Part shown: positions 33,339-43,840 of the stretch, piece by piece | How positions within the stretch are numbered: the first letter of the stretch is position 1 | Layout: every line of letters begins with the position of its first letter | Assembly: GCA_037367405.1 (NCBI GenBank) | Contig: JAZKJV010007246.1 | Coordinates: forward strand, 542,501-606,500 | Source: Ottelia alismoides | Lineage: Eukaryota > Streptophyta > Magnoliopsida > Alismatales > Hydrocharitaceae | Length of the DNA stretch: 64,000 bases | Direction: 5' to 3' | Notes under the pieces: model-generated | Told to the model about the DNA's origin: nothing | The model's database searches: none | Seen by the model: the letters and a program-made list of their open reading frames with translations, nothing else | Translations under genes and position numbers: made by a program

Positions 33339-35870
33339 TGAAGGATATTGAGAATCCTCAAGCGCATCACGGAAGCGTGACGATCACATTTCATACGTTC
33401 GGGGCGACTAGTCGCAATATGCAGCGGAAATTAAATTTTTTAATCAAGTGATGAAACCACATGATCACAAGAACATTTCTTGGATCGTTTCATCAAACCA
33501 CAAAGTATTAGAAATACCTCTTGAAGCGTGGTTGTGATCACAAAATTTTAAACCAAGAGATCCTCCTGTCTCAAGTCCGATCCACGGAAATGGCACTTGC
33601 GGACGCGATGATGAGACGCGTTCCTCCCGCAATCCTCGATGAAGATCCAAGCTTCGAGTCTCCTGATTTCATCCAAAAAAATCCGTCGTATTCCTTTAGA
33701 GCAAGCATCCCCAAAGAATATGAAGATCTTCGAGTAGTCGAAGGCGAAGGCAAGAAACTCTCTTTCTCAATGTACAAGATGGACGGCCACCTTGAATAGA
33801 GAGAGAGATAGAGAGTAGGCGAGAATGAGAGAGGGAGAGAGAGTAGTAGCCTTGTACAACTATTAAACATGTACCTTAAAAGTGCTAGGGTTGCCCTCCT
33901 TATATATTAGCTTGGGATCCAATGGATCTCAATCCATGGGATACATATATCCAACGGCTAGATTGATCCATGCATCAATCAATGGCCATGATTGTTGTTT
34001 GTTAAAAAACAACAACATTAATTTAAATTAAATGAAATATATGTTCTGTTATCAACATAATTTAATTTAGCATAAATCATTTATTTAAGAGATAACAAGA
34101 TATAAAAAGGGAGATAACAAATTACCCCCTAAAATTGAGGGGGCATCACCCAAGACCAAGTCATTGGTGACGCCACCTCAATTGGTGGCAATTTATCTCC
34201 TTTTTTATTTTATCCTATTATTTCTTAATAAATTTGCAATAACCATTATCACAAAAATATCCACCAAATTAATTCCAAATTAATTGTGAATATTTCAATC
34301 ATGCCATTGAAAATATGTGAATCATATTCACAACCCAAACTAATTTATAAATCACATTTCCAATTAATTAATTAATGTGAATCCAATTCACATTAATAAT
34401 TAACAAATGTTATTTACAAAGTTCTTCTCTCTCTAATATATTATAAATCACATTTATAATATATCTACACATATATCATGGATAGCACAATCCATAATCT
34501 GTAATCCTTGATAATCAAATATCATTTAATTATTATTGGATAATCTTTCTCATAATATGAATCTCATTCATATTATTCTTGATAATTAAATCTCATTTAA
34601 TTATCATCCTCTTGTTTCTTGGATACATAATTCATCAAAATGAATTATTCTAGAACCCTTTCAAGAATAATGTGCTTTCTCCGTAGATACTTGGAGATAA
34701 GGACATGGTGATTGTATTGTTCCACGTATATTGACTTGGATATTGAGCTCAAATCCAGATCTTACATACCTCCTACAGATGCTTGATTAAATCAAGACCG
34801 CAAATCTAATCTTCTTACTGCATCTGAATCTCATTCAGACCAATGTCCAACACTAGGACCAAGATCAGATTGCTTCTCTACTGAGCGGAGTCACTAAAAT
34901 CCAGACCTGTTTCATCACTCCCTCGGAATGGAAGCGTCATGGTTATACAATCGTTTATGATCACATCACCCTCAGGTATTCCTAATACATGTACATCCTG
35001 CATACTGGAATACCTATAATCAACCTGAACATCAAGATCAATTTTACACTGTCTTCTTCAGGGTTTGATCACCAAGTTTCTCAATCTTGGTCATTCGGAA
35101 TCGGTATCGATCATATGCTTTCCCAAAGCATATATCATACCTTCAAATTCATGTCATGCTTCCAAAGCACGACGACCATGCATGGAATTTGATTGGTCCC
35201 AATACCTCATGAGTGAGCTCATGTCTTCGGTTCATAAGTGAACCTGTATGATCCCTTTGAGAGATCGTATTACTTATATACCTTTACATGCACACCAGCG
35301 CGTCGGCGTATAGATCTTCGTTAGGTCATCAACCTATTGGTCTACCAAATATACACACTCAGACATATAGTAACACATCTGTCTCTGGTCAAAGGATGCG
35401 TGCCTATGCTGTGACAGCATTCAACATAGGACTTAGGTTATCTCGATCTCGTTAAGTCAACCCATTGACCTAACTAATCTCACACCTCCGAATCACTATT
35501 CCCATACAGAGGACCTGCATCAAGAGGTCGGTCAGATATCAGCCTATGTGAGAAAGGATTTCCATCTCTTACTCAGGCTGGAGATCATCTCTTAATAATC
35601 ATTTGACGATGCTTGACGAGTCCTTTATCTAACTCCTTAGATATTCATTCAAACACCGGCCACTATGATTCATTTAATGAATCAACAGCTATATGATCAT
35701 CAAGATGGCCATGGCACATAACCCTAATTGTACAGAGGGACCTTATAGTGCATTCGTTCATTTAATTTCAGAAAAAGGGAGTGAAACATCAATAACTTTT
35801 ATTAATAAACATATATATTACAATAACATTTATTGTAAGAATGGTTCGCCCGAGGCTCACATGTCTAACA
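33339..35870 (-). repeat. E3 5' LTR (2532 bp)
   Basis: From TGAAGGATATTG to CATGTCTAACA on the plus strand. The TATA box (plus cctta tata at 33898-33906) and CT-rich leader are intact, so this promoter is better preserved than that of E1. It has the hairpin at 34133-34183. By eye it differs from the 3' LTR at scattered sites, fewer than between the E1 LTRs. Confidence 0.95.
33898..33906 (-). promoter_or_regulatory. TATA box of E3 5' LTR
   Basis: On the minus strand tatataagg lies about 65-110 bp before the CT-rich tract. It would drive the E3 genomic transcript leftwards. Confidence 0.7.
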
Positions 35871-37778
35871 ATCTGATGGTTGCTGAATGACATCGGGGAA
35901 AAGACATGGCTCTCTGATGGATGTCCGATCTCAAAGCTCAGACAGTAATTGTGCTATGAGCTCATCTTCTCCATCACGGGGGCTAGCAGCGTTGTTGGGT
36001 CTCAGGTGAGGCTACCCAAACTCCGCCACCTAATGTCCAGCTCAGTGAAAGGTCCCCGCTGCTCCTGAAGGCATAGATGGCTTCGCTGAAAGTCAACATA
36101 GCAGCTGGAGCTCCTAGAAGAGCCCCACAACGTCTGGTCGCTGGAGATGAAACTCACAAAGATAGCTCCGGTGGGTCTCCCAATCATTGAATATTCGAGC
36201 ACTTGCAAAGTTAGTTCCCACATATCCGAAGCATGCAGACTCGTGGAGAGTGCCAGATGGAGTGGGATGGAGGCCATGGGTGGTGGAGAACGTGACAGCC
36301 CAGTGTGCTCCTCCGCCGTGAAGGGCGGAGTAATGGTAGAAGGTGGTCTGAGGTCGTGAGGGAAAGAAGGGGTGATCGGCGGGTGGAGCGAAGAAGAGGA
36401 ATGCGAGGTGAAGATAATTCAAGGATCAAAAGGGTGATGAGGTGTGTAGAGGTCTAATTAATTGCTATAAACTAAAGAAAAATACAAGAGGAGGTCGGAT
36501 ATACTTACCTGGGCAATGGCGGAGCGGTGACTTGGGCGTGGGGTTCGAGGTGAACCCTAGGTCTTCGCTTGATGCCCTCAGCAGGGTGGGGCAGCTCGAG
36601 CGGTGGACTGAGCTCCATGATGCAGCCATGAAAGACGACGGGTCTCACCAGAGGCTGCTCGTCATATTCGTGGCTCGATCGGACCCCTCCCTGTCAAGGG
36701 GAGGAGGAGAGGGCTAGGCAAGGCCCCCCGTAAAGGTGGACAAAGGTTATTAGGGGTGACGACGATGTATTTAAGGAGTTTGGAAGTTGTAGTAACGGTG
36801 ATGGTGGTAGTGATTTTAGTGGGAGGGATGGAGCGCGAGGAGCGGTTATGAGGCATCCCATGAGTCCCGCGAGGATGAATGATGATCAGACTTGATCGTG
36901 GGATACTGGGATCTTGGAGAAGATGGCGGGTGATGCAGAGGAAAATGGAAGGGCGAGGTGGTCCCATGATGTGGTGAACGTGGGTGTGAGAGAGGGCTGG
37001 AGGAAGACGACCAGTTATTGGACATTGGATCTCGCGATTACAACGGCCATGATTAAGGTGCTAGTGACTGGTTAGGATTAGATCGGGCCAATCCGATTGA
37101 AGGGAATCGAGTGATGCCACGTGGAAAGATAGGGAAGAGGCACGGGCGGACAACTTTGATGCATTGCAGGCTTTGATCAAAGGGTGAAGATCAACCGAGA
37201 CGATGAGCAGTGAGGATAAGCTCTGAAGGAGGGATCGAGGGGCACATATGCCGCCATGTGGCATGATTAGCTGCAGGCGGGGGTGAGTGGTTGAGATGGA
37301 CTCCATATCTTGATAGAAGGGTGGAAGTTGATTGCGGGAGTGGTCGGAGGTGATCAGGAGAGAAGAAAGGCCGTCAGACGATGGAGGGGTATTGTGCGTG
37401 GTGCGAAATGAAGTGGGCCGCGTGGCGCAACCAGAAAGCTCCATGTGGCCCAATGATTTTATTGCGACAAAGAATTGAAGAAATGAAGGGGAAATTGACC
37501 GAATTTGGAAAAACTCAAAACATGAAAGTTGTAGATCTCGATGAGATCTAAAAGTTTCATGTTGTCCAAAAATGGAGATGAGATTAAAATAAAGGCAGAA
37601 AATCTTTTGAGTGCGTTTTAAGGGTAAAAACACCACGAATTTTAGTTTTGCCATTTTTTGTATTTTTAATTTATTCAATGATTGATATTTATAGGGATTC
37701 GTCTGGCTTTTATTGATACTTAGTCTATGATAGGGGATTCATTTCAGTGAATTAGAAGAATGAAACAGGGTTTCATCA

Positions 37779-37790
37779 ACCCCCTATACT
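37779..37790 (-). promoter_or_regulatory. Polypurine tract of B
   Basis: accccctatact on the plus strand touches the 3' LTR edge; the sense strand reads agtataggggg then TGATGAAAC. This is the expected place of the plus-strand primer. Confidence 0.85.
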
Positions 37791-39496
37791 TAAACTATGC
37801 TCGTCCCCAAGCATTAAAGAAAATGAATGAACTGGATTAACCCCCTTGTGCATGTGTGTACATGATCTGTTCTGTTCAAGTCTTCTCAAATTTAGAGATC
37901 CAAAATCTTAACGCTCAATCCAGCCTTAATCAAGAGGCATCCTATTCCTCTAGTTATCCATACTCTCTCCGATGTACATATAAACTAAGTATATGACATT
38001 TAGTGTTGACTGCCTTCACGAGAGTAGAGTCAAAACGTCACCTAAGGTCTTGGTCCAAGAAATTCTCCTAAGGACCCAATCCTCAACACTAGGGAATAAA
38101 TCAAATCTTGCGTCCAGTCCACCATCTCTTTAGTTGTCAGACTTGAAAGTGTAGATGGAAGGTCAGTGATGGATGGCATAGGATTGTGCCATTTCTTCTC
38201 TCCCTCTCTTTGGAACAAGGATTCTCTCAAGTGCCTTATTACGCATCACATATATTTTGTGTTTATCAGTATGTCCGTCAAAAGAATTTAGAGCCTTCTT
38301 TACTTGTTTTCCTGGGAATACATTGAGGTGTGCCTTTTTTGAGTACCTATCGTACCTTCTACACCCAGACTTAGAGCATTCACGATGCAAACCTTTTCTT
38401 TGACATTTCATTGCATTTTAGTATTCTTGGCTAGCTGCACTGCTTTTACCAAAAGTTGTCGCATACTGATCAACATTTTTGTTTATTTCATACCCTGGCA
38501 CTTAGGTCAATGTCAAAAGATTAGTATAAGAACCAAGTTCTCATACTGACTAAAGATGCTGACACTGAGGTTTCATGAAGCCTTCAAAGATTTTATCCCA
38601 TCCTCGAGCATCATTAGATTATGTCCAGACTCGAATCCCTCATTCCAGTCCCTCAAGTGAAGAGTCAACTCATCTCATAGAAATCGCAGTCATGCATGTG
38701 ATGTGCTGATCATATTATTATGGTCGGAGACCAAGCATGCGATATAGCACGCAAATCTAGAAACCTAGGGAAATGTGGATGATTAAGTCTAAGACCCTAA
38801 TGGCTAAGGCTAGTTAACTTAAAATCTCAAGATCTCATAACACAAGTTTCCTTGAACATTTCTGATCATGTGTGGAAGTGAATAGGTAGGGGAATTAATC
38901 CAACTCCTTCATTTTTATTTTTATTGTTATTAATTTTTTATTTTTTGAAGACTTTGAAAGACATCATGACCGCCTAAACTCAATTAACTAGACGCATCTG
39001 CATTCAGCCAGTATGGGTGTAAGTACATGACGGAGCCCGTTTCTTGACGATGGGGCCTTGCACGATGTCCTCTAAACCACCCACTCTGCTAATGGCGAAC
39101 CCTCACTGAACGCGGCTACTTATTTGGGTTTAGTGGTCAATTTCACTCTTAAAGGGTTTTTGGATTTTCTCATTTTTATGGATTTTTGATTAAAGGTTAG
39201 AACACAAGTTAGACTCAACTTCCTTGAAATAAAATCACTTTCCAAACCATGTCACACAAATAAAGATTTTCCGAACATTTTTCAAAAGTTTTTCAAAAAC
39301 AAGAAAAACTCATTTTTGAAATCATTTTCGAAGATATTTTTCTTGAAAATAATGTAACATAGTATAGAAAAGTCCTGAAATCAATTTTCCACTTAGTTCA
39401 AAAGATCATACTTTAGCCAAAAAAAGTTTTAAATTTTTCAAAAATTTCAAAAATCTTCAAAATATAGCTAGAGTACATGTACTGTATATACAATAT

Positions 39497-39520
39497 ACCC
39501 CCCTATACTTAAACTTTGCT
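39497..39520 (-). repeat. Second copy of the PPT block inside B
   Basis: ccccctatacttaaact followed by ttgct repeats the block at 37780-37803 (where one base differs), about 1.7 kb away and not next to an LTR. It resembles in position a central polypurine tract, but that role is not shown. Confidence 0.75.
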
Positions 39521-39603
39521 ATGTTCTCATAGCATTAGATGATACATGATCATAGCTCCATTTAAGTATAGAAGAATATGCGGTAACTAATGTGGGCTCC
39601 CAC

Positions 39604-39710
39604 TATACTTAGGTTAGAAATAACTTAAGTATGGAGGCAAGGAAAGATGAGTGAGAAAATCACGGGGACTCGGGCCCACCTATACTTAGGCTAAGATTAG
39701 CCTAAGTATA
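39604..39710. other. Pair of palindromes with ctatactta core in B
   Basis: At 39681-39710 tatacttaggctaa and its exact complement are separated by 2 nt, a 14-bp perfect stem. At 39604-39633 tatacttaggtta pairs with taacttaagtatg with two mismatches. Both start with the same string as the two polypurine-tract blocks (ctatactta). Confidence 0.85.
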
Positions 39711-40822
39711 AAGACAAAGAATTGATGTTGGGGGAGATCTGAGGTGTACGAAGAAGATGGACGGATATACAAGTGAGTGGATGAATCTTCGGAGATTAAG
39801 AGTACCTAAGGTCTAAGGGAGGGTTTCGGATCATTCATGTCTCAAACAAGCATGCAACACCCTTTTATTTCACCAACTCACACGTGAAACCAGCAAATGT
39901 TGGTTTATTATCTTGTCGATTTTATTGGTGATTAAGAACATTCCAGTCTACTTGGGAATCAAAAACATGTCGAAGTGAAAAATCATCCTACGTAAAGAAG
40001 GGTGTTGCTCTCCCAAAACTACATTTTACTCCATTTTTAGGTTGACTTGAAATTAACAGTCCCAATTTGCTTAAGGTTATCACTGAATTTAAGATGAGCA
40101 TATAAACCAAGCAATCATCGTCTACCGCTCATTCCCATTTTCCATTAACCTAGGTGATCAAGGTAGGAGGAGGAGTCAAGAACAACCACGCAGTCGATAA
40201 AAACCATGATCTAGGCTAATCGAGAAAACATGCAATGCCTTTAGCGAAAAGCATGAAAACTTGGACTGTTGTGAAAACCAAAATAATATGTATGCGAGTT
40301 AGTGAAAACCACACCTAACATGTTTCTATTGGCAGGGAAGAATATCTTTAAATTGGCTAAGTGAAGTGATGTTTATGTGCGTCTAGAGTAAAAGTGTATC
40401 CTACCTATGAGCAAGCACGTAAAATAGATTTGTGAAAGAAGCTCGAAGAGCCACGTGCCTGGTCCTAAGTCGACACTCAAGCGGGGCAATCCCCACACAA
40501 CCGCATATAATTCGTTCATTTACAAGCGCGAGTCTTTGATCGAAGACCACTGTAAATATGATTATTACATGCATATGAAATGAAATAAAATACGAGACAC
40601 ATTTTTTTTCGAATCATCTCGAAAATTTCTTTGCGGATTCTCGCAGTGGGGAAGTACATGCTCCTTGCCTCCTTGAATATCAAGGGCCCTACATAAAATT
40701 TAAGGTTAGATACCAACCGAAAAGAAATTTTTTCATGATGCAATACAAATGAACAAAATGACTTATGTATAGAAAACACTTAATTAAATGAATAAAAATC
40801 CAAACAAGACAAAGATGAGTCG

Positions 40823-40840
40823 TGTCCCCGACAACGACCA
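40823..40840 (-). promoter_or_regulatory. Primer-binding site of B
   Basis: The plus strand gtgtccccgacaacgacca is the complement of tggtcgttgtcggggacac. It resembles the tggcgccgttgccgggga type of plant Gypsy elements with two bases missing, and lies two bases from the 5' LTR edge. Confidence 0.8.
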
Positions 40841-40842
40841 TT

Positions 40843-43840
40843 TGACGAACCACTAATCTAGCCCTTTAATAGTATAAAATTAATTCTTAGATTGCCATTA
40901 CAGTCGGGCTAAATTAGGTCCATCAAAAACCATTTAATTGATATGTCAATAGGATCAAATGGTCATATTTATATTTTACTTAGGCAAGCCCAAGGTCGAA
41001 CTTAGGGACACGAGCCTCTTCCATGATATTTATACTCTTATTACTTTAACTAAGTGTTAAATTAATGAATAGTAGGTCAAGTTGTGCATGAAGACAAGAC
41101 AAGATGCATTAAGTAAACAAGAAAATATGCATTTTTATATGATTTTTGTCATGCAAAGAGATGCGAAGAAATGCATAAATATGCTCTAATTATAAAAATG
41201 CTTGAGCCATTTAATCAAAAGTCGAATCAGAATCAAGTTCATGAAGCTACTTTCATTTATGTAAAAATAAGGCATGCGAAACATTTGAAATAAAGACACT
41301 GAGCTATTAAAATAATACATCGAAATTCATAGTGTCAAATCTGAAATACAAGTAGGCCATCAAGAAGACAATGAAACGAGCTTCAAAACGCCACTAAAAT
41401 CGACTCCATCGGAGCTAGGATGATCGAGATATGTACAAGTGAAGCCTGGGGCATAAATGCAAGAAAGTAGGAAAATGAATAGCAAACAGGTCCCTGGAAG
41501 GGACTAAAATTCAAATAAAATAAAGTACGGGACCTTCTCTATAAATAACTCACATGTACGGTGGTATTTTTGCAATTATTTAAAACCCACGAGTGTATAA
41601 ATGCAAAATACCCCACGCACACGTGGTCTGCACGTGGTCTTTGGATCAGTTTGCAATATAGAGAAATTGGTGGTGCATGCCTGCAAATTTCCCAGCCATC
41701 ACGTGACTGGGACACGAGAGGTCAGGTTCGAGTGGCTATGCAGGGTCGGATGCTGCTTCGGCTTGGTTCGGGTGCTCCCCGAAGTCTCGATGCAGGCTCA
41801 ATGTTGGCTCGAGCCCGTCGGAGGCTCGGAATATGCTCGAACGAATTCAAGCCTATAGATCTGGTGCTGAGCGTCGGGCCACGACACGTGGACTCCTGAG
41901 GTCGACTCGATCATAAAGATCGAACGACAACTGCAACTTGCGAAGAAGGCGAAGTGGTTGGCTTCTGACCTCCCGATCTTCGACATCTGATGGTTGCTGA
42001 TGGATGTTGGGGAAAAGACGTGGCTCTCTGATGGCTGTCCGATCTCAAAGATTGGACGATAACTGTGCTATGAGCTCGTCTTCTCCGTTACGGTGGCTGG
42101 TGGCGTTGTTGGGTCTCCGGTGAGGTTACCCGAGCTCCGCCACCAGATGTCCAGCTCGGTGAAAGGTCCCTGCATCTCTTGAAGGCATAGATGGCATCAT
42201 TGAAAGTCAGCATAGCTGCTGGAGCTCCATGAAGAGCCCCACGACGGCTGGTCGCTGGAGATGTAACTCACAAAGATAGCTCCAGTGGGACTCCCGATCA
42301 TTGAATATTCGAGCACCTGAAAAGTTAGTTCCCACATACCCGAAGCAGCAGACTCGTGGAGAGTGCGAGGTGGAGTGGGATGGAGGTCATGTGCGGTGGA
42401 GAATGTGGCGACCCAGTGTGCTCCTTCGCCATGAAGGGCGGAGCAATGGTCGAAGGTGGTTTGAGGTCGCGAGGGAAAGAAGGGGTGATCGACAAGTGGA
42501 GGGAAGATGTGTGATGCAAGGCGAAGCTAAGTCAAGGGTCAGTGGAGGGTAATGAGGTGTATAGCGGTCTAATTAATTCCTAGAACTAAAGAGAATTACA
42601 AGAGGAGGTCGGACATACTTACCTGGGCAATGACGGAGCAGTGACTTGGGTGTGGGGTTCGAGGTGAACCCTGGGTCTTCGCTGGATGCCCTCAGCTAGG
42701 TGGGGCGGCTCGAGCGGTGGCTGAGCTCCACGACGCGACCATGAAAGGCAATGGGTCTCATCAGGGGCTTCTCGACGTCTTCGCACCTCGATCGAACCTC
42801 CCACTATCACGGGGCGGAGGACAGGGCTAGGAAAGGCCCCTCATAAATGTGGATAAATGTTATTAGGGGCGACAACGACGTATTCCGGTGATGGTGGTAG
42901 TGATTTTAATGGGAGGGATGGATCATGAGGAGTGGTTATGAGGCGACCCATGAGTCCCGCGAGGATGAATGATGATCGGACTCGATCGTGGGATACAAGG
43001 ATCTTGTAGAAGATGGCGGGAGATGCGGAGGAAAAAGGAAGGGCGAGGTGGTCCCACGATGTGGTGAACATGGGTGTGAGAGAGGGCTAGAGGAAAATGA
43101 CGGGATCTTGGCCGTTGGATCTCGTGATACAATGGCCAAGATTAAGGCGCTAATGACTGGTTAGGATTATATCAGGCCAAGCCGATCGAAGGGCATCGAG
43201 TGATGCCACATGGAGAGATAGGAAAGAGGAACAAGCGGACGGCTTTGATGCAGTGTAGGCTTTGATCAAAGGATGAAGATCAGCCGGGACGATGAGCGGT
43301 GAGGATAAGCGGTGAAGGCGGGATCGAGGGGCACAGACGCCACCATGTGGCATGATTAGGTGCAGGCGGAGGTGAGTGGTTGAGATGGACTCCAGATCTT
43401 GATCGAAGGGTGGAAGTTGATTATGGGAGTGGACGGAGGTGATCAGGAGAGAAGAAAGGCCATCAGACGACGGAGAGGTATTGTGCTTGGTGCGAAATGA
43501 AACGGGCCGCATGGCGCAACCAGAAAGCTCCATGTGGCCCAATGATTTTATTACGACAAAGAATTGAAGAAATGAAGGGGAAAATTACCGAATCTGGTTA
43601 ACTCAAGACATGAAAGTTGTAGATCTCAAACGGAGATGAGGTTAAAGAAAGGCAGTAAATCTTTTTGAGGGCATTTTTTATTGTAAAAACACCATGAATT
43701 TTAGTTTTTCCATTTTTTGTATTTTTAATTTATTCAATGACTCTGATATTTATAGGGATTTGTCGGGTTTTTATTGACACTTAGTCTAAGATAGGGGGTT
43801 TAATTTCAGTGAATTAGAACCATGAAACAAGGTTTCATCA
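40843..43840 (-). repeat. B 5' LTR (2998 bp)
   Basis: The plus strand runs from tgacgaacc to aggtttcatca. It aligns with the split 3' LTR and carries the unoccupied form of the E3 target at about 41985. It lacks about 25 bp (between gtatt and cggtgatgg at 42881) that in the 3' copy contains a TATA-like tatttaa. Open frames inside (for example minus 43150-43542) correspond to open frames in the other LTR but lie in U3, upstream of the presumed start. Confidence 0.9.

Larger units (their letters stand above)
25050..35870 (-). mobile_element. E3: Ty1/Copia LTR retrotransposon, best-preserved copy
   Basis: A 10,821-bp minus-strand element with LTRs of 2538 and 2532 bp, flanked by ATCTG at 25045-25049 and 35871-35875. 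The unoccupied target is present once in the other LTR of B at about 41985-41995 (cgacatctgatggttgctga), proving a clean insertion. The primer-binding site at 33324-33336 and polypurine tract at 27588-27599 are intact. Domains in sense order are gag, zinc knuckle, degenerate protease, GAG-pre-integrase, integrase, reverse transcriptase, RNase H, all readable. Stops, frameshifts and active-site changes make it defective. Confidence 0.97.
23898..37778 (-). repeat. B 3' LTR (about 3.06 kb), split by E3
   Basis: The two parts, 23898-25049 and 35871-37778, together align with the LTR at 40843-43840. Examples are cttaggtaagcccaaggtcg near 24040 and 40980, and tgatggttgctga-type sequence either side of the E3 insertion. 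The split is at the ATCTG target duplication. In sense orientation a stop-poor GC-rich U3 lies at about 36000-37700. A possible TATA-like gtatttaagg (plus strand reading) is at 36767-36776. Confidence 0.9.
37779..40842 (-). other. Internal region of B, non-coding
   Basis: The 3064 bp between the B LTRs contains no recognisable retroelement protein. The longest minus-strand open stretches (38042-38411) are 62-82 codons, basic and Ser/Lys-rich, without zinc knuckle or enzyme motif. A-rich and T-rich runs are common at 39260-39440. Notable are a second copy of the polypurine-tract neighbourhood and two palindromes around 39500-39710. It fits the conserved non-coding interior of LARD elements. 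Confidence 0.8.
23898..43840 (-). mobile_element. Element B: LARD-like non-autonomous Gypsy retrotransposon
   Basis: B has two LTRs of about 3.0 kb and only 3.06 kb between them, with no gag or pol. On the sense (minus) strand the LTR starts TGATGAAAC and ends gttcgtca. A primer-binding site reading tggtcgttgtcgggga and a polypurine tract ending ataggggg stand in the correct places. The left LTR is split by Copia E3. Flanks match the uninterrupted leader of X-prime at 58306-58320 (gtattgtccttttaa), so the insertion point is certain although the duplication (GTAT at left, GTCAT at right) is imperfect. Size and lack of coding DNA fit the class of large retrotransposon derivatives, which depend on proteins of other elements. 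Confidence 0.85.

Noticed and set aside
37061..37678. Minus-strand open frame of about 205 codons, with a 130-codon counterpart at 43150-43542
   Set aside because: Both lie at equivalent places in the two LTRs of element B, in U3 upstream of the presumed start. The sequence is GC-rich and stop-poor, no domain is recognisable, and the frames differ in length.
41561..41899. Plus open frame of 112 codons with a partial match at 24662-24865
   Set aside because: Both lie at the same place in the two B LTRs on the antisense strand and are not equally open.
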